64,000 bases of DNA, taken from contig NZ_CP081150.1 in NCBI RefSeq assembly GCF_019665765.1, forward strand, positions 1,426,001-1,490,000, read 5' to 3'. This document shows, piece by piece, positions 43,938-52,641 of the stretch. Position numbers and translations under genes: made by a program. Each line of letters starts with the position of its first letter. The first letter of the stretch is position 1. The DNA is from Deefgea tanakiae (lineage in GTDB: Bacteria; Pseudomonadota; Gammaproteobacteria; Burkholderiales; Chitinibacteraceae). The notes under the pieces were generated by a model. The model worked only from the letters and a program-made list of their open reading frames with translations, had not been told where the DNA came from and made no database searches.

Positions 43938-46085
43938 TTGTACAACCTAAAATACCGCACCCTTTGCATTGCGACCGTGGCCATTTTGATTGCCGCATTT
44001 GCCTTAATTTTGAGTTATGAACTAAAAGCTCAAGGCATCCTCAAAGAATTCAACACACCAGAGCAGCTAGAAAAACTCAAAGCCGCACGCTCAGCCAATA
44101 AAGAATTCAGCTTTTTCGAACGCTCAATGCAAGACTACCAAGAACAGCCCAGCACCGAGAATCAAGCCAAGGTTCAAGCCACATATAAAGTATTTTCCGA
44201 CCGTATTTACGACTACAAATCTGATGCCTTCCCCACTTTAAGTCGCAACAACCCGCAAGTCGAAAAGCACCTACCACCAATTGTTCGATGGCTTGATGCA
44301 ACATCCCCTAAAATCAAGAACATTACACCTGAGTTAGTCGAACCGATCTTGCAATCTGCAGACCGTATGTCTCCACACCTACGCCAAGTGGTGAATGCTT
44401 TAGACAATCGTCACATGCAAATATTGGACGAAAAAAAAGCCAACGTCCTTGTTTTACTCAAAGAACGAACAGTATTAAATGTGGTTCTATTGGGTGCCAT
44501 GCTGATCTTTTCTTTTGTGACTTTACGTACATTGTGGCGAAATCAAAAAACGCTAATAAAACTTAAAGAAGCAGAACAAAAAGCCCAATCTGCCAACCAA
44601 GCAAAAAGTCAATTTCTAGCCTCAATTAGCCATGAAATGCGTACACCACTGACCACTATTTTGGGTTACGCAGAATTGATCAAAAAAATGGATCATCAAC
44701 CTAAAATTGAGCAAAAATACCTAGAACACATTATCCACGCTAGCAACCACCTACAAACACTGCTAGGCAATGTGTTAGACATGAGTAAAATTGAAGCGGG
44801 TCATTTCATTCTGAATGAAAGCTTGCTGGATACGCGCTTATTCATCAACGAGCTCAACGGCATGTTTGTCCCACTTGCCGAGAAAAAAGGGCTCAACCTC
44901 ACCATTACCGCCGATAGCGACTTACCAGCAGGAGCCACTTTAGACACCGTCAAATGGCGACAAATCGTACTCAATTTATTATCCAATGCGATTAAATTTT
45001 CAGACGCAGGCGAGGTTCACTGCGCCTTATCGTGGAAGCCACGCCAAAACCAACAAATTGAACTCATTGCCACGGTAAGCGATCAAGGTTTGGGGATTAG
45101 CCCGTCTGAATCCCCATTAGTATTTAGCCCGTTTGAACAAACACAAAGTGGCATTTTCAAGGGCGGCACCGGTCTAGGCTTAGCACTGAGTAAAGAATTC
45201 GCTCAAAAAATGGGGGGCAACCTCAGCTTTGTGAGTCAAATTTATGCCGGCAGTACTTTCACCGCCAGCGCCTTAGCAACCATTGCAGAACTTCCGACAA
45301 TCGCCCCTACAATCCAATCTCAACTCGACGGTTTGGTTATCCTCTTAGTTGAAGACCAAGATGTAAACCGCGAACTCATGCGGCAAATTCTAAACAATGC
45401 AAACGCGACCGTATTTGAAGCCGAAAACGGCAAAAAAGCACTCGAAGTATTAGCAAAATACCCACAAATCAATACGCTCGTCATTGACCGCAACATGCCT
45501 GAGTTGGATGGGATTGCTACGATTGAAGCGATGCGGCTGCAAGGTTACTTCTTACCCTCTCTGATGGTGAGTGCCGGTTTGCAACCAAGTAGCGAAGAAA
45601 TTAAACGGATTGGATTGAATGGCTGGCTCGGAAAACCATTTACACAGCATGAATTACTCGACAGTGTTGCCCACATCAGCCAATCAGTGGATACCAGCTA
45701 CAAAGCCATTACCCACGACAAAGACGCAAGCGATGAATTTGAAATCTCGCAATACTTTAACCCAGAAGCGCCAAATCGCTTGGGATTTAGCGTCGAGCGA
45801 TTTGCGGTACTCAGCCAGAAAGGGTTAACACGAATCGATGAGATTTTACAGCAACTATCCTATACCAAAGACACAACAGACTGCTGTCGACTTGCTCACA
45901 GCGGCAAAGGGATTGCATTGCAAATTGGTGCCGACCGAATTGCTCAGCTACTCGAACAAATCGAAATCGCAGAGGGTTCTTTTAGAAATGAGCAATTAAC
46001 TGAGCTTTTAACTGAAATGAAAAGCACCCACGAAGCCATTAATGAATACGGGCAGCAAACCCAATTTTTACCGCCTAAACACTAA
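43938..46085 (+). CDS. Hybrid sensor histidine kinase with receiver and HPt domains
   Basis: A 715-residue membrane sensor kinase. Membrane helix 1 (about residues 8-28) and helix 2 (177-199) enclose a periplasmic domain of about 150 residues with no family I know. HisKA has phospho-His232 in FLASISHEMRTPLTT, the ATPase follows (LNLLSNAIKFSD, SDQGLGI, GGTGLGLALS), then a receiver domain with Asp517 in VIDRNMPELDG and Lys566 in GKPF. The end (about 600-700) is an HPt domain with His654 in LAHSGKGIALQIGA. The start is TTG at 43938, needed to keep the first membrane helix. No separate response regulator is adjacent; it lies alone after recG. Confidence 0.92.
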   Translation: MYNLKYRTLCIATVAILIAAFALILSYELKAQGILKEFNTPEQLEKLKAARSANKEFSFFERSMQDYQEQPSTENQAKVQATYKVFSDRIYDYKSDAFPTLSRNNPQVEKHLPPIVRWLDATSPKIKNITPELVEPILQSADRMSPHLRQVVNALDNRHMQILDEKKANVLVLLKERTVLNVVLLGAMLIFSFVTLRTLWRNQKTLIKLKEAEQKAQSANQAKSQFLASISHEMRTPLTTILGYAELIKKMDHQPKIEQKYLEHIIHASNHLQTLLGNVLDMSKIEAGHFILNESLLDTRLFINELNGMFVPLAEKKGLNLTITADSDLPAGATLDTVKWRQIVLNLLSNAIKFSDAGEVHCALSWKPRQNQQIELIATVSDQGLGISPSESPLVFSPFEQTQSGIFKGGTGLGLALSKEFAQKMGGNLSFVSQIYAGSTFTASALATIAELPTIAPTIQSQLDGLVILLVEDQDVNRELMRQILNNANATVFEAENGKKALEVLAKYPQINTLVIDRNMPELDGIATIEAMRLQGYFLPSLMVSAGLQPSSEEIKRIGLNGWLGKPFTQHELLDSVAHISQSVDTSYKAITHDKDASDEFEISQYFNPEAPNRLGFSVERFAVLSQKGLTRIDEILQQLSYTKDTTDCCRLAHSGKGIALQIGADRIAQLLEQIEIAEGSFRNEQLTELLTEMKSTHEAINEYGQQTQFLPPKH

Positions 46086-46091
46086 AGCAAT

Positions 46092-46724
46092 TTAGTTTGT
46101 TTTTCTACGCCACAGCCGCCAAGCCAACAAAACAGCCAAAACAACAGCATAGATAATCGGTTGAGTTAAATCTTTTTTGACCAACCACAGATAGTGAATT
46201 ACCGCGAGTGGTGCAATCAGGTAGATCAGGCGATGTAAACGCCCCCAATTTCGCTTTAATCGTCTCATCCAGCCATTTGTTGAGGTTATGGCTAATGGCA
46301 TCAGCAATAAAAACGCCGCGAATCCCACAGTAATAAAGGGGCGCTTGACGATGTCGTTCACAATCGCGTTTAGATCAAAAAACTGATCCAGCCAAATGTA
46401 CGTCACAAAATGCAAAACCGCATAAAAAAACGCGAACAAGCCCAGCATTCGCCGCAGTTGAATTAATCTGCTCCAACCGGTGATTTGTCTGAGTGGTGTA
46501 ATGCTCAAAGTTACCAACAAGCCAACCAATGCCCAAGTTCCTGATGATCGAGTGATAAATTCAATCGGATTAACGGAATCAGAAAATAACAAAGCTGCTC
46601 GTAGCAAAGGTAACAAACAAACGATAAAAACCAGCGGCTTAAGTAATTTGATCGCCCATTGTCCAACTATCGACTTACCACCCAGATGTATCTTAACCTG
46701 CTCATTGCTGTTATTAACCTGCAT
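46092..46724 (-). CDS. msrQ: MsrPQ heme-binding membrane subunit
   Basis: MsrQ (YedZ) is the inner-membrane b-heme protein that passes electrons from quinol to periplasmic MsrP for repair of oxidised methionine. The 210-residue chain has about six hydrophobic segments with the histidines of LHFVTYIWLD and LHRLIYLIAPLAVIHYLW. The ATG at 46724 is used; a TTG one codon upstream is less likely. It lies 12 bases after msrP, the standard msrP-msrQ operon. Confidence 0.93.
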   Translation of the reverse strand: MQVNNSNEQVKIHLGGKSIVGQWAIKLLKPLVFIVCLLPLLRAALLFSDSVNPIEFITRSSGTWALVGLLVTLSITPLRQITGWSRLIQLRRMLGLFAFFYAVLHFVTYIWLDQFFDLNAIVNDIVKRPFITVGFAAFLLLMPLAITSTNGWMRRLKRNWGRLHRLIYLIAPLAVIHYLWLVKKDLTQPIIYAVVLAVLLAWRLWRRKTN

Positions 46725-46736
46725 CAATATACCTAA

Positions 46737-47651
46737 TTAAAAGTTTTTTCTTAAATCCATACCTGCGTACAAACTGGCCACCTGATCAGCGTATCCATTA
46801 AAAGGCAGCGTCGCGCGCTTTAAGATTTCACCAATTCGTCGCTCTTTTGCCTGACTCCATCGCGGATGATCAACAGCAGGATTTACATTGGAATAAAAAC
46901 CATACTCTGATGGCGCGGTTAAATTCCAACTCGTGGCAGGCTGTGATTCTTGCAAGCGGATCTTAACCACGGCTTTGATGCTTTTGAAACCGTACTTCCA
47001 AGGCACAACTAAGCGCACAGGCGCGCCATTTTGATTGGGCAATACTTCGCCATACAAACCCACCGCCAAGATTGTTAGAGGATGCATTGCTTCATCGATA
47101 CGCAAACCCTCGCGGTATGGCCAATCCAAAACACGGCTTAGTTGCCCAGGCATTTGTTTTGGGTCTTTCAAAGTTTCAAATGAAACAAACTTTGCTCTGG
47201 AATTAGGCTCGACTTGTTTGAGTAAACTCGCCAGCGGAATGCCCACCCAAGGAATCACCATCGACCAGCCTTCTACGCAGCGCAGGCGATAGATACGCTC
47301 CTCTAGCGCGGCAACTTTGAGTAAGTCGTCCAGGCTATAGGTCCGAGGCTTGCCAGCCTCGCCTTCGACCACAATTTGCCATGGTTTGGTTTTGAATTTG
47401 CCGGCATTTTCGGCAGGATCAGATTTGTCTGTCCCAAACTCATAATAATTGTTGTACGTAGTGATTTCTTTCAGGCTGCTGGGCGTGTCCTTGGTCGAAA
47501 ACCTACTGGGCACACCTTTTAGCGAAGCCGAGGCTTCACTGGCCAGTAACAAGGCTCCAGCGGAAGCGGCCATAAACTCACGGCGATTTAAAAACACTGA
47601 TTTGGGCGTGATTTCAGACGGCAAAATATCACTTGGTTGGCGGATCAACAT
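46737..47651 (-). CDS. msrP: Periplasmic methionine sulfoxide reductase catalytic subunit
   Basis: MsrP (YedY) is a molybdopterin enzyme that reduces protein methionine sulfoxide in the periplasm. A twin-arginine signal is visible ([17 protein letters not shown], Arg23-Arg24). The Mo ligand is Cys125 in [26 protein letters not shown] and [12 protein letters not shown] are the pterin-binding segments. 304 residues, usual size. Its partner msrQ follows directly. Confidence 0.96.
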   Translation of the reverse strand: MLIRQPSDILPSEITPKSVFLNRREFMAASAGALLLASEASASLKGVPSRFSTKDTPSSLKEITTYNNYYEFGTDKSDPAENAGKFKTKPWQIVVEGEAGKPRTYSLDDLLKVAALEERIYRLRCVEGWSMVIPWVGIPLASLLKQVEPNSRAKFVSFETLKDPKQMPGQLSRVLDWPYREGLRIDEAMHPLTILAVGLYGEVLPNQNGAPVRLVVPWKYGFKSIKAVVKIRLQESQPATSWNLTAPSEYGFYSNVNPAVDHPRWSQAKERRIGEILKRATLPFNGYADQVASLYAGMDLRKNF

Positions 47652-47711
47652 ATCATTCTCCTAAAGTACTTCATTAGTCGTTCGTGATCCGACCTTCTTT
47701 CATTGGAACAT

Positions 47712-47745
47712 AAAAAAACCGTAAAGTTGCGCACTTTACGGTTTA
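47712..47745 (-). terminator. Terminator of the cytochrome c gene
   Basis: AAACCGTAAAGT and its complement form a 12-bp stem with a 4-base loop. On the minus strand it is followed by TTTT. It ends the small cytochrome transcript about 20 bases after its stop. Confidence 0.85.
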
Positions 47746-47765
47746 GTTCTTTTAGGCTTACAGTA

Positions 47766-48074
47766 TTACTTCTGGATCATTACCCATGCTGCAAGCATTT
47801 TAGCTTCAGCGGCAGTCACCGCATTCGGTGGCATCGGCACGGCCCCCCAAACACCTGAACCGCCCTTTTGAATTTTAGTCGCCAGCAAAGTCACGGCATC
47901 TTTATTGCCTTTGTACTTTGCAGCAACATCTTTGTAAGACGGGCCGACAATCTTTTTGTCGACCGCATGACAGGCCATACAATTTTTAGACTTCAATAAA
48001 TCGTCAACAGGCGCAGCAAATGCACTTGCATTAATTAAAAGACCTACAGAGAGTACGGCAGCAAGCATTTTCAT
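47766..48074 (-). CDS. Small periplasmic cytochrome c (c551/c8 type)
   Basis: The 102-residue precursor has a signal peptide (about residues 1-20, ending AFA) and one heme motif CMACH near the mature N-terminus. GPSYKDVAAKY and GAVPMPPN with the axial Met follow, as in class I cytochromes c551/c8. Such proteins carry electrons between bc1 and terminal oxidases or nitrite reductase, which fits the cbb3 oxidase cluster a few kilobases away. The ATG at 48074 is used. It is divergent from cysG. Confidence 0.93.
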   Translation of the reverse strand: MKMLAAVLSVGLLINASAFAAPVDDLLKSKNCMACHAVDKKIVGPSYKDVAAKYKGNKDAVTLLATKIQKGGSGVWGAVPMPPNAVTAAEAKMLAAWVMIQK

Positions 48075-48247
48075 ATCTAATAACTCCAAGTCAGCAAACT
48101 CAATTTCCGGCTTTTAGAATGGCACAGAAATCGCACTTTAGACACTGAGAATCATCAACTCTTACTAATTTCTTGAAAAAAGTGCAGCCCAATTTGCAAT
48201 AAAGCGCGACAATATGGCTTTACTGCGTCTCGGCACGAGTTTTGCTC

Positions 48248-49639
48248 ATGGATTACTTCCCTCTTTTTTTAAATCTAAAACAACAAGCCTGCATGATTGT
48301 CGGTGGCGGCGAAATTGCTGTTCGTAAACTACGCCTTTTACGCTCTGCCGGGGCCGACGTAACTGTGGTGGCGCCTGAACTTTGTGATGAAATGCTAGGC
48401 CTAGTCAAATCAGGTGAAGTGCGCTGGCAACCTGCAGAATTTTCACTCGCGCAAATTGCAGGCCAACGCCTTGTGATTGCCGCAACCGACCACCCAAGCG
48501 TCAACCAAGCTGTGTTTACAGCTTGCGAAGCTGCCGGGATTTTAGTCAACTCCGTCGATGACCCTGCGCACAGCCGATTTATCACGCCAGCGATTGTTGA
48601 CCGTGCCCCGCTGACAATTGCCATTTCCACTGGCGGTGGTGTTCCGGTACTGGCGCGTCATTTGCGCGCGCAGCTCGAAGCGCTCATCCCGCATGGGTGG
48701 GGTGACTTAGCAAAATTAGGTAGTGAGCTACGTGATTTGTGCAAAGAAAAAATGCCCGACACCGCAAGCCGCCGTGACTTTTGGGAAAACGTACTAGCAG
48801 GCCCAATTCCCGACCAAGTTTTTTCTGGGCAAGTAAACGAAGCGCGTGAGCAATTGATTTTCGCCATCGAAAATCGTGCCTTGCAGAGCGAAAACTTAGG
48901 CGCTGTATACTTAGTCGGCAGCGGCCCCGGAAATCCAGATTTACTCACCTTTCGCGCTCTACGCCTGATGCAACAGGCCGATGTGGTGCTGTACGATAAT
49001 TTAGTGTCGGACGACATCATGGAAATGGTTCGCCGCGATGCGGAGCGTATTTATGTCGGCAAAAAATCAAATAATCACGCGCTACCGCAAGAAGAAATTA
49101 ATCAACTTTTAGTGCGCCTTGCTTTAGAGGGCAAAAAAGTACTGCGCTTAAAAGGTGGCGATCCGTTTATTTTTGGTCGTGGCGGCGAAGAAATCGAAGA
49201 GCTTGCCGAGCACGGCATTGCTTTTGAAGTGGTACCAGGGATTACTTCTGCTGCAGGCGCATCGTGTTATGCAGGTATTCCGCTAACGCACCGCGATTAT
49301 GCGCAATCAGTTACTTTCGTGACTGGTCACCGTCGCGCAGGAGAAACCGATCTCGACTGGCCTCGCCTGGTTAACCCATCCGAAACTGTGGTGGTCTATA
49401 TGGGCGTAGCACAATCTGGGTATATCGCTGAGCAACTTATCCATCATGGCAGAGCCAGTCATACCCCGATTGCAGTCATTGAGCGAGCCACAACAAATCA
49501 ACAACGTGTCGTGACCGGTGAGCTTGGGCAACTCGCTCAACTCATTACAGAGAGCCATATCAAACCGCCAGCACTGATTATCATTGGCGACGTGGTCAAA
49601 CTACATAGCAAACTCAACTGGCGATCAGAAAAAGGCTAG
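48248..49639 (+). CDS. cysG: Siroheme synthase CysG (multifunctional)
   Basis: CysG makes siroheme from uroporphyrinogen III for sulfite and nitrite reductases. The N-terminal half (about residues 1-205) is the NAD-dependent precorrin-2 dehydrogenase/ferrochelatase: ACMIVGGGEIAVRKLRLL, NSVDDPAHSRFITPA, ISTGGGVPVLARHLR. The C-terminal half is uroporphyrinogen methyltransferase: VYLVGSGPGNPDLLTFRALR, LYDNLVSDDIM, RLKGGDPFIFGRGGEE, FEVVPGITSA. The ATG at 48248 gives 463 residues. The stop overlaps the next, convergent gene by four bases. Confidence 0.97.
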   Translation: MDYFPLFLNLKQQACMIVGGGEIAVRKLRLLRSAGADVTVVAPELCDEMLGLVKSGEVRWQPAEFSLAQIAGQRLVIAATDHPSVNQAVFTACEAAGILVNSVDDPAHSRFITPAIVDRAPLTIAISTGGGVPVLARHLRAQLEALIPHGWGDLAKLGSELRDLCKEKMPDTASRRDFWENVLAGPIPDQVFSGQVNEAREQLIFAIENRALQSENLGAVYLVGSGPGNPDLLTFRALRLMQQADVVLYDNLVSDDIMEMVRRDAERIYVGKKSNNHALPQEEINQLLVRLALEGKKVLRLKGGDPFIFGRGGEEIEELAEHGIAFEVVPGITSAAGASCYAGIPLTHRDYAQSVTFVTGHRRAGETDLDWPRLVNPSETVVVYMGVAQSGYIAEQLIHHGRASHTPIAVIERATTNQQRVVTGELGQLAQLITESHIKPPALIIIGDVVKLHSKLNWRSEKG

Positions 49640-49953
49640 CTCATTACAAAGGGTGCCGATGTTTTCGGCGCTCGATATTTGGCAATCAAACACAGTGTAA
49701 TGATGACAAACACCAAATTCGAGCTCGCTGAAAACACTAAAGCCCAACCGCGCCCGTTCGCCAAAACTTGAACCAAAGCATAGAAAGTCGCAATCAGCGA
49801 TGAAACACTCCAAATTGCCCAAGACCCCAGAGAGACATTGCTGCTGGATTTAGAGGCATACATCAATTTCCATTGTGGGAGATAAGCCAGCAAAGAAAGG
49901 AAGCCAACGCAGAATTGTAAATAAGTCGCTCCTTCTAAAACTAATCGATTCAT
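49636..49953 (-). CDS. PQ-loop (SemiSWEET-like) small membrane protein
   Basis: The 105-residue protein has three hydrophobic segments (about residues 12-28, 44-66 and 70-93). LAYLPQWKLMYASKSSSNVSLGSWAIW near 22-48 is the PQ-loop motif (here cited as YLPQWKLMYASKSS and SLGSWAIW), found in SemiSWEET sugar transporters and other half-PQ-loop proteins. Substrate is unknown. The stop overlaps cysG on the other strand by four bases. It lies upstream of nothing obvious; the ClC gene is transcribed in the same direction ahead of it. Confidence 0.75.
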   Translation of the reverse strand: MNRLVLEGATYLQFCVGFLSLLAYLPQWKLMYASKSSSNVSLGSWAIWSVSSLIATFYALVQVLANGRGWALVFSASSNLVFVIITLCLIAKYRAPKTSAPFVMS

Positions 49954-49977
49954 ACTAAAAACTCCAAAACTGATTCT

Positions 49978-51240
49978 TTATTTCATATCTGATAATCGTG
50001 TAGCTGATTCCTCATCACTAATGAGGCGCCCTTTTCCAGAGCCTAAGCGCTGCGCAATATAAATACTACTATGCCCAGAGAACAAGTAAGCAACAACACA
50101 AGCTAATAATGCATATGGGGCAATTGCCGCACCAAATAGTTCAACAGCCATAAATGTACATGCCAGTGGCGTATTGGCAGCGCCAGCAAATACGGCAACA
50201 AAACCTAAGCCCGCCAATAATGGATATGGCATATCTAATATGGGCGCCAATGCATTACCCAAAGTTGATCCAATATAAAATAAAGGAGTTACTTCACCAC
50301 CTTTAAATCCTGCCCCCAAAGAGAATGTCGTAAATAGAAACTTTAATGGTGCGTCAAACAATGATAATGGTTGAGAAAATGATTCAATAATACTTGGAAC
50401 CCCTAAACCTATATATCGATATGCACCCGTGGTATAAACCAAGATTGAAAGTACCAAGCCACCCACAAATGGCCGCAAAGGTGGATAACTAATTTTTTTA
50501 AATTGATGTGCAAACCAATGGGTAGTTTCAGCAAAAAACTTACCGACCAAACCAAAGACAATACCGGCAACTAAAACAGCAACGATACCCTTGAGCGTCA
50601 CCGTGGGGATGGATGAAATGACATAGTGGGTGTGATGCACACCCAAAGCACGAACCACCCAGTCACTCGTCAAGCTAGCGATTAAACATGGGAATAAGGC
50701 ATTATTGCGCATCTTACCAAGAGCCAAGACCTCCAAGCCAAATACAGCTCCGGCCAGCGGGGTACCAAATACACCCGCAAAGCCAGCACTCATTCCAGCC
50801 ATCAAAATGGCGCGTCGCCCTTCTGGACCACGCCGAGTCAAGAGCGCAACGCGATCGGCCAAAGTACCAGACATTTGCACCGCAGTACCTTCACGTCCGA
50901 CCGATGCACCAAACAAATGCGACAGCACAGTACCTGCCAACACCAAAGGCGCCATCCGCAAAGGGATAACCGCTTTGGGATTATGCACTTCATCAATCAG
51001 TAAATTACTACCCGATTCGATGCCGCGCCCAAAGCGGTGATACAGCCAGCCCACACCAAATCCAGCGAATGGTAAAAACCAAATCAGCGATGGATTGGCC
51101 ACGCGCGTGACAGTAGCCCAATCAAGCGACACCAACAAAACGGCGGAAGCAAGTCCGCCTAACATTCCAATTAGTACCGCCAGGGGCAACCAAATAGCCA
51201 AATCCAAAAAAGTCTGTCGATAGAAGCTAAAGCCTGACAT
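49978..51240 (-). CDS. ClC-family anion transporter, CLC-F-like motif set
   Basis: The 420-residue membrane protein is a ClC channel/transporter. The three filter regions are IESGSNLLIDE (about 74-84), GREGTAVQ (gating Glu117), and KGGEVTPLFYIGSTLG in the second half. The first and third differ from the usual GSGIP and GxFxP of chloride transporters and look more like the fluoride-type (CLC-F) branch, which also carries GREGT and GGEVTP. I could not see a fluoride riboswitch upstream. Chloride or fluoride export is therefore open. Confidence 0.88.
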   Translation of the reverse strand: MSGFSFYRQTFLDLAIWLPLAVLIGMLGGLASAVLLVSLDWATVTRVANPSLIWFLPFAGFGVGWLYHRFGRGIESGSNLLIDEVHNPKAVIPLRMAPLVLAGTVLSHLFGASVGREGTAVQMSGTLADRVALLTRRGPEGRRAILMAGMSAGFAGVFGTPLAGAVFGLEVLALGKMRNNALFPCLIASLTSDWVVRALGVHHTHYVISSIPTVTLKGIVAVLVAGIVFGLVGKFFAETTHWFAHQFKKISYPPLRPFVGGLVLSILVYTTGAYRYIGLGVPSIIESFSQPLSLFDAPLKFLFTTFSLGAGFKGGEVTPLFYIGSTLGNALAPILDMPYPLLAGLGFVAVFAGAANTPLACTFMAVELFGAAIAPYALLACVVAYLFSGHSSIYIAQRLGSGKGRLISDEESATRLSDMK

Positions 51241-51318
51241 CTGCGAAACCCAAATTAAACTACAAATTGATGTATCACTCTAAAAGCAATACTAAACAAG
51301 GCTTTGACAGCCATACAC

Positions 51319-52029
51319 CTAAAAATACAGCCAAATACTCAGCACTAGCGGCAGTAAGAGTGCAGTAACAACCCCATTAAACCCCATCGCCAAACCTGAA
51401 AAAGCACCGGCGGTATCCGAGATTTGAAAAGCGCGTGCCGTACCCACACCGTGCGAAGCGAGCCCTAAAGCAAAACCTTGCGCCACTTCGTGTTTGATAT
51501 TAAACCATTGATAAAGCGGAACAGCTAAAGCCGCACCACCCACGCCCGCAATAATGACCGCATTGGCAGTCAACGATGGTAAACCGCCGTGCTCTTGCGC
51601 CAAGGCCATGGCAATCGGTGTTGTGCACGACTTCGGGACAAACGACAAGACTGTCTGCCAATCAAGCCCCAAAGCTGACCCAATGATCAACACCGAAACC
51701 ATACCCACCAGCGACCCAACCCCCAAAGCGATCAAAAGAGGCCAAAAATAAGCCTTCATTTTGGCTAAATTCGAATACAAGGGAATCGCCAATGCAACCG
51801 TGGCGGGCCCAAGCAATAAATGAATAGGCTGAGCGCCATGAAAGTACACATCATAGGGCGTATGTGTGAGCTGTAAGATGCCGATGATGAGCAATACTGA
51901 AATCAAAACAGGATTAAGCAAAGGAAAGCAGTTGGCTTGTTTATAGATTTTATTAGCTAGTAAATACGCCAAGCCCGTTACCGCAATCCACGTTGCAGGA
52001 AACTGCGCCAAATCGATTGAAAAGTTCAT
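51319..52029 (-). CDS. lrgB: LrgB/CidB family membrane protein
   Basis: About 236 residues with seven or eight hydrophobic segments. The LrgB signature region LLGPATVALAIPLY and PKSCTTPIAMALA is clear, together with the C-terminal LASHGVGTARAFQ. LrgAB/CidAB affect autolysis, and in other bacteria export metabolites such as pyruvate or glycolate. The ATG at 52029 overlaps the lrgA stop by four bases, which fixes the start and shows coupling. Confidence 0.92.
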   Translation of the reverse strand: MNFSIDLAQFPATWIAVTGLAYLLANKIYKQANCFPLLNPVLISVLLIIGILQLTHTPYDVYFHGAQPIHLLLGPATVALAIPLYSNLAKMKAYFWPLLIALGVGSLVGMVSVLIIGSALGLDWQTVLSFVPKSCTTPIAMALAQEHGGLPSLTANAVIIAGVGGAALAVPLYQWFNIKHEVAQGFALGLASHGVGTARAFQISDTAGAFSGLAMGFNGVVTALLLPLVLSIWLYF

Positions 52030-52427
52030 ACGGAAGACTCCGGCTGCTTTTTCTGCCGACGCAACAAGAGAAAGTTCAACACCCAAGCTGTGACCAGCAA
52101 TGTTACAAGGGTGGACAGCATAATCGTCACCATCATCGCAATGCCTTGCGCTTCTAGTCGATCACCTAGCTCAATCAAACCTACCCCAGCCGGGACAAAT
52201 AACACCCCCAAATACCGCAACAAACCTTCGGATGCCAACGCAATTTTTGACTCAGCCCTGCCACGCACTACGCACCACAGGGTGAGTAGCAGCATACCTA
52301 AAACCACACTCGGGATAGGCAAATTAAATAATTGCCGTAGAAGTTCGCCACTAACAAGGGCAAGAAAAATAATTGATAAGCCGTACAGCATGGCAAAACC
52401 TAAATTTATTTTGAAATATGATGCCAC
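52026..52427 (-). CDS. lrgA: LrgA/CidA holin-like protein
   Basis: A 133-residue membrane protein with four hydrophobic segments; the CidA/LrgA core ELLRQLFNLPIPSVVLGMLLL and YLGVLFVPAGVGLIE are visible (quoted here as NLPIPSVVLGMLLL). It works with LrgB. The start may be GTG at 52427 or, with a better ribosome-binding site (TTAGG), ATG at 52391. It is divergent from ccoI across a 214-base gap that contains a 12-base palindrome CTCAGCGCTGAG at 52583-52594. Confidence 0.9.
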   Translation of the reverse strand: MASYFKINLGFAMLYGLSIIFLALVSGELLRQLFNLPIPSVVLGMLLLTLWCVVRGRAESKIALASEGLLRYLGVLFVPAGVGLIELGDRLEAQGIAMMVTIMLSTLVTLLVTAWVLNFLLLRRQKKQPESSV

Positions 52428-52641
52428 TGTACTGCTTCATCACACGGATGCCTAGAGTAAGAAATAACATTCAAATCAAATACAGCAGCTTATATAGGGG
52501 TGATCTGTCAGGTTTTAGTATTTCCGCCCCACTATTTCACTAAACCCCGCACGCTTCAACAGGTGCACCCATTTAAAATGTACTCAGCGCTGAGCAAAAA
52601 AAGCTTTCCCAAGCAACGATGGTTTTCGATAAAATGAGCAG

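Noticed and set aside
46480-46740. Plus-strand open frame over msrQ start
   Set aside because: Shadow of msrQ with no ribosome-binding site or known motif.
51241-51318. Possible fluoride riboswitch upstream of the ClC gene
   Set aside because: The short gap does not show the crcB-motif sequences; not claimed.
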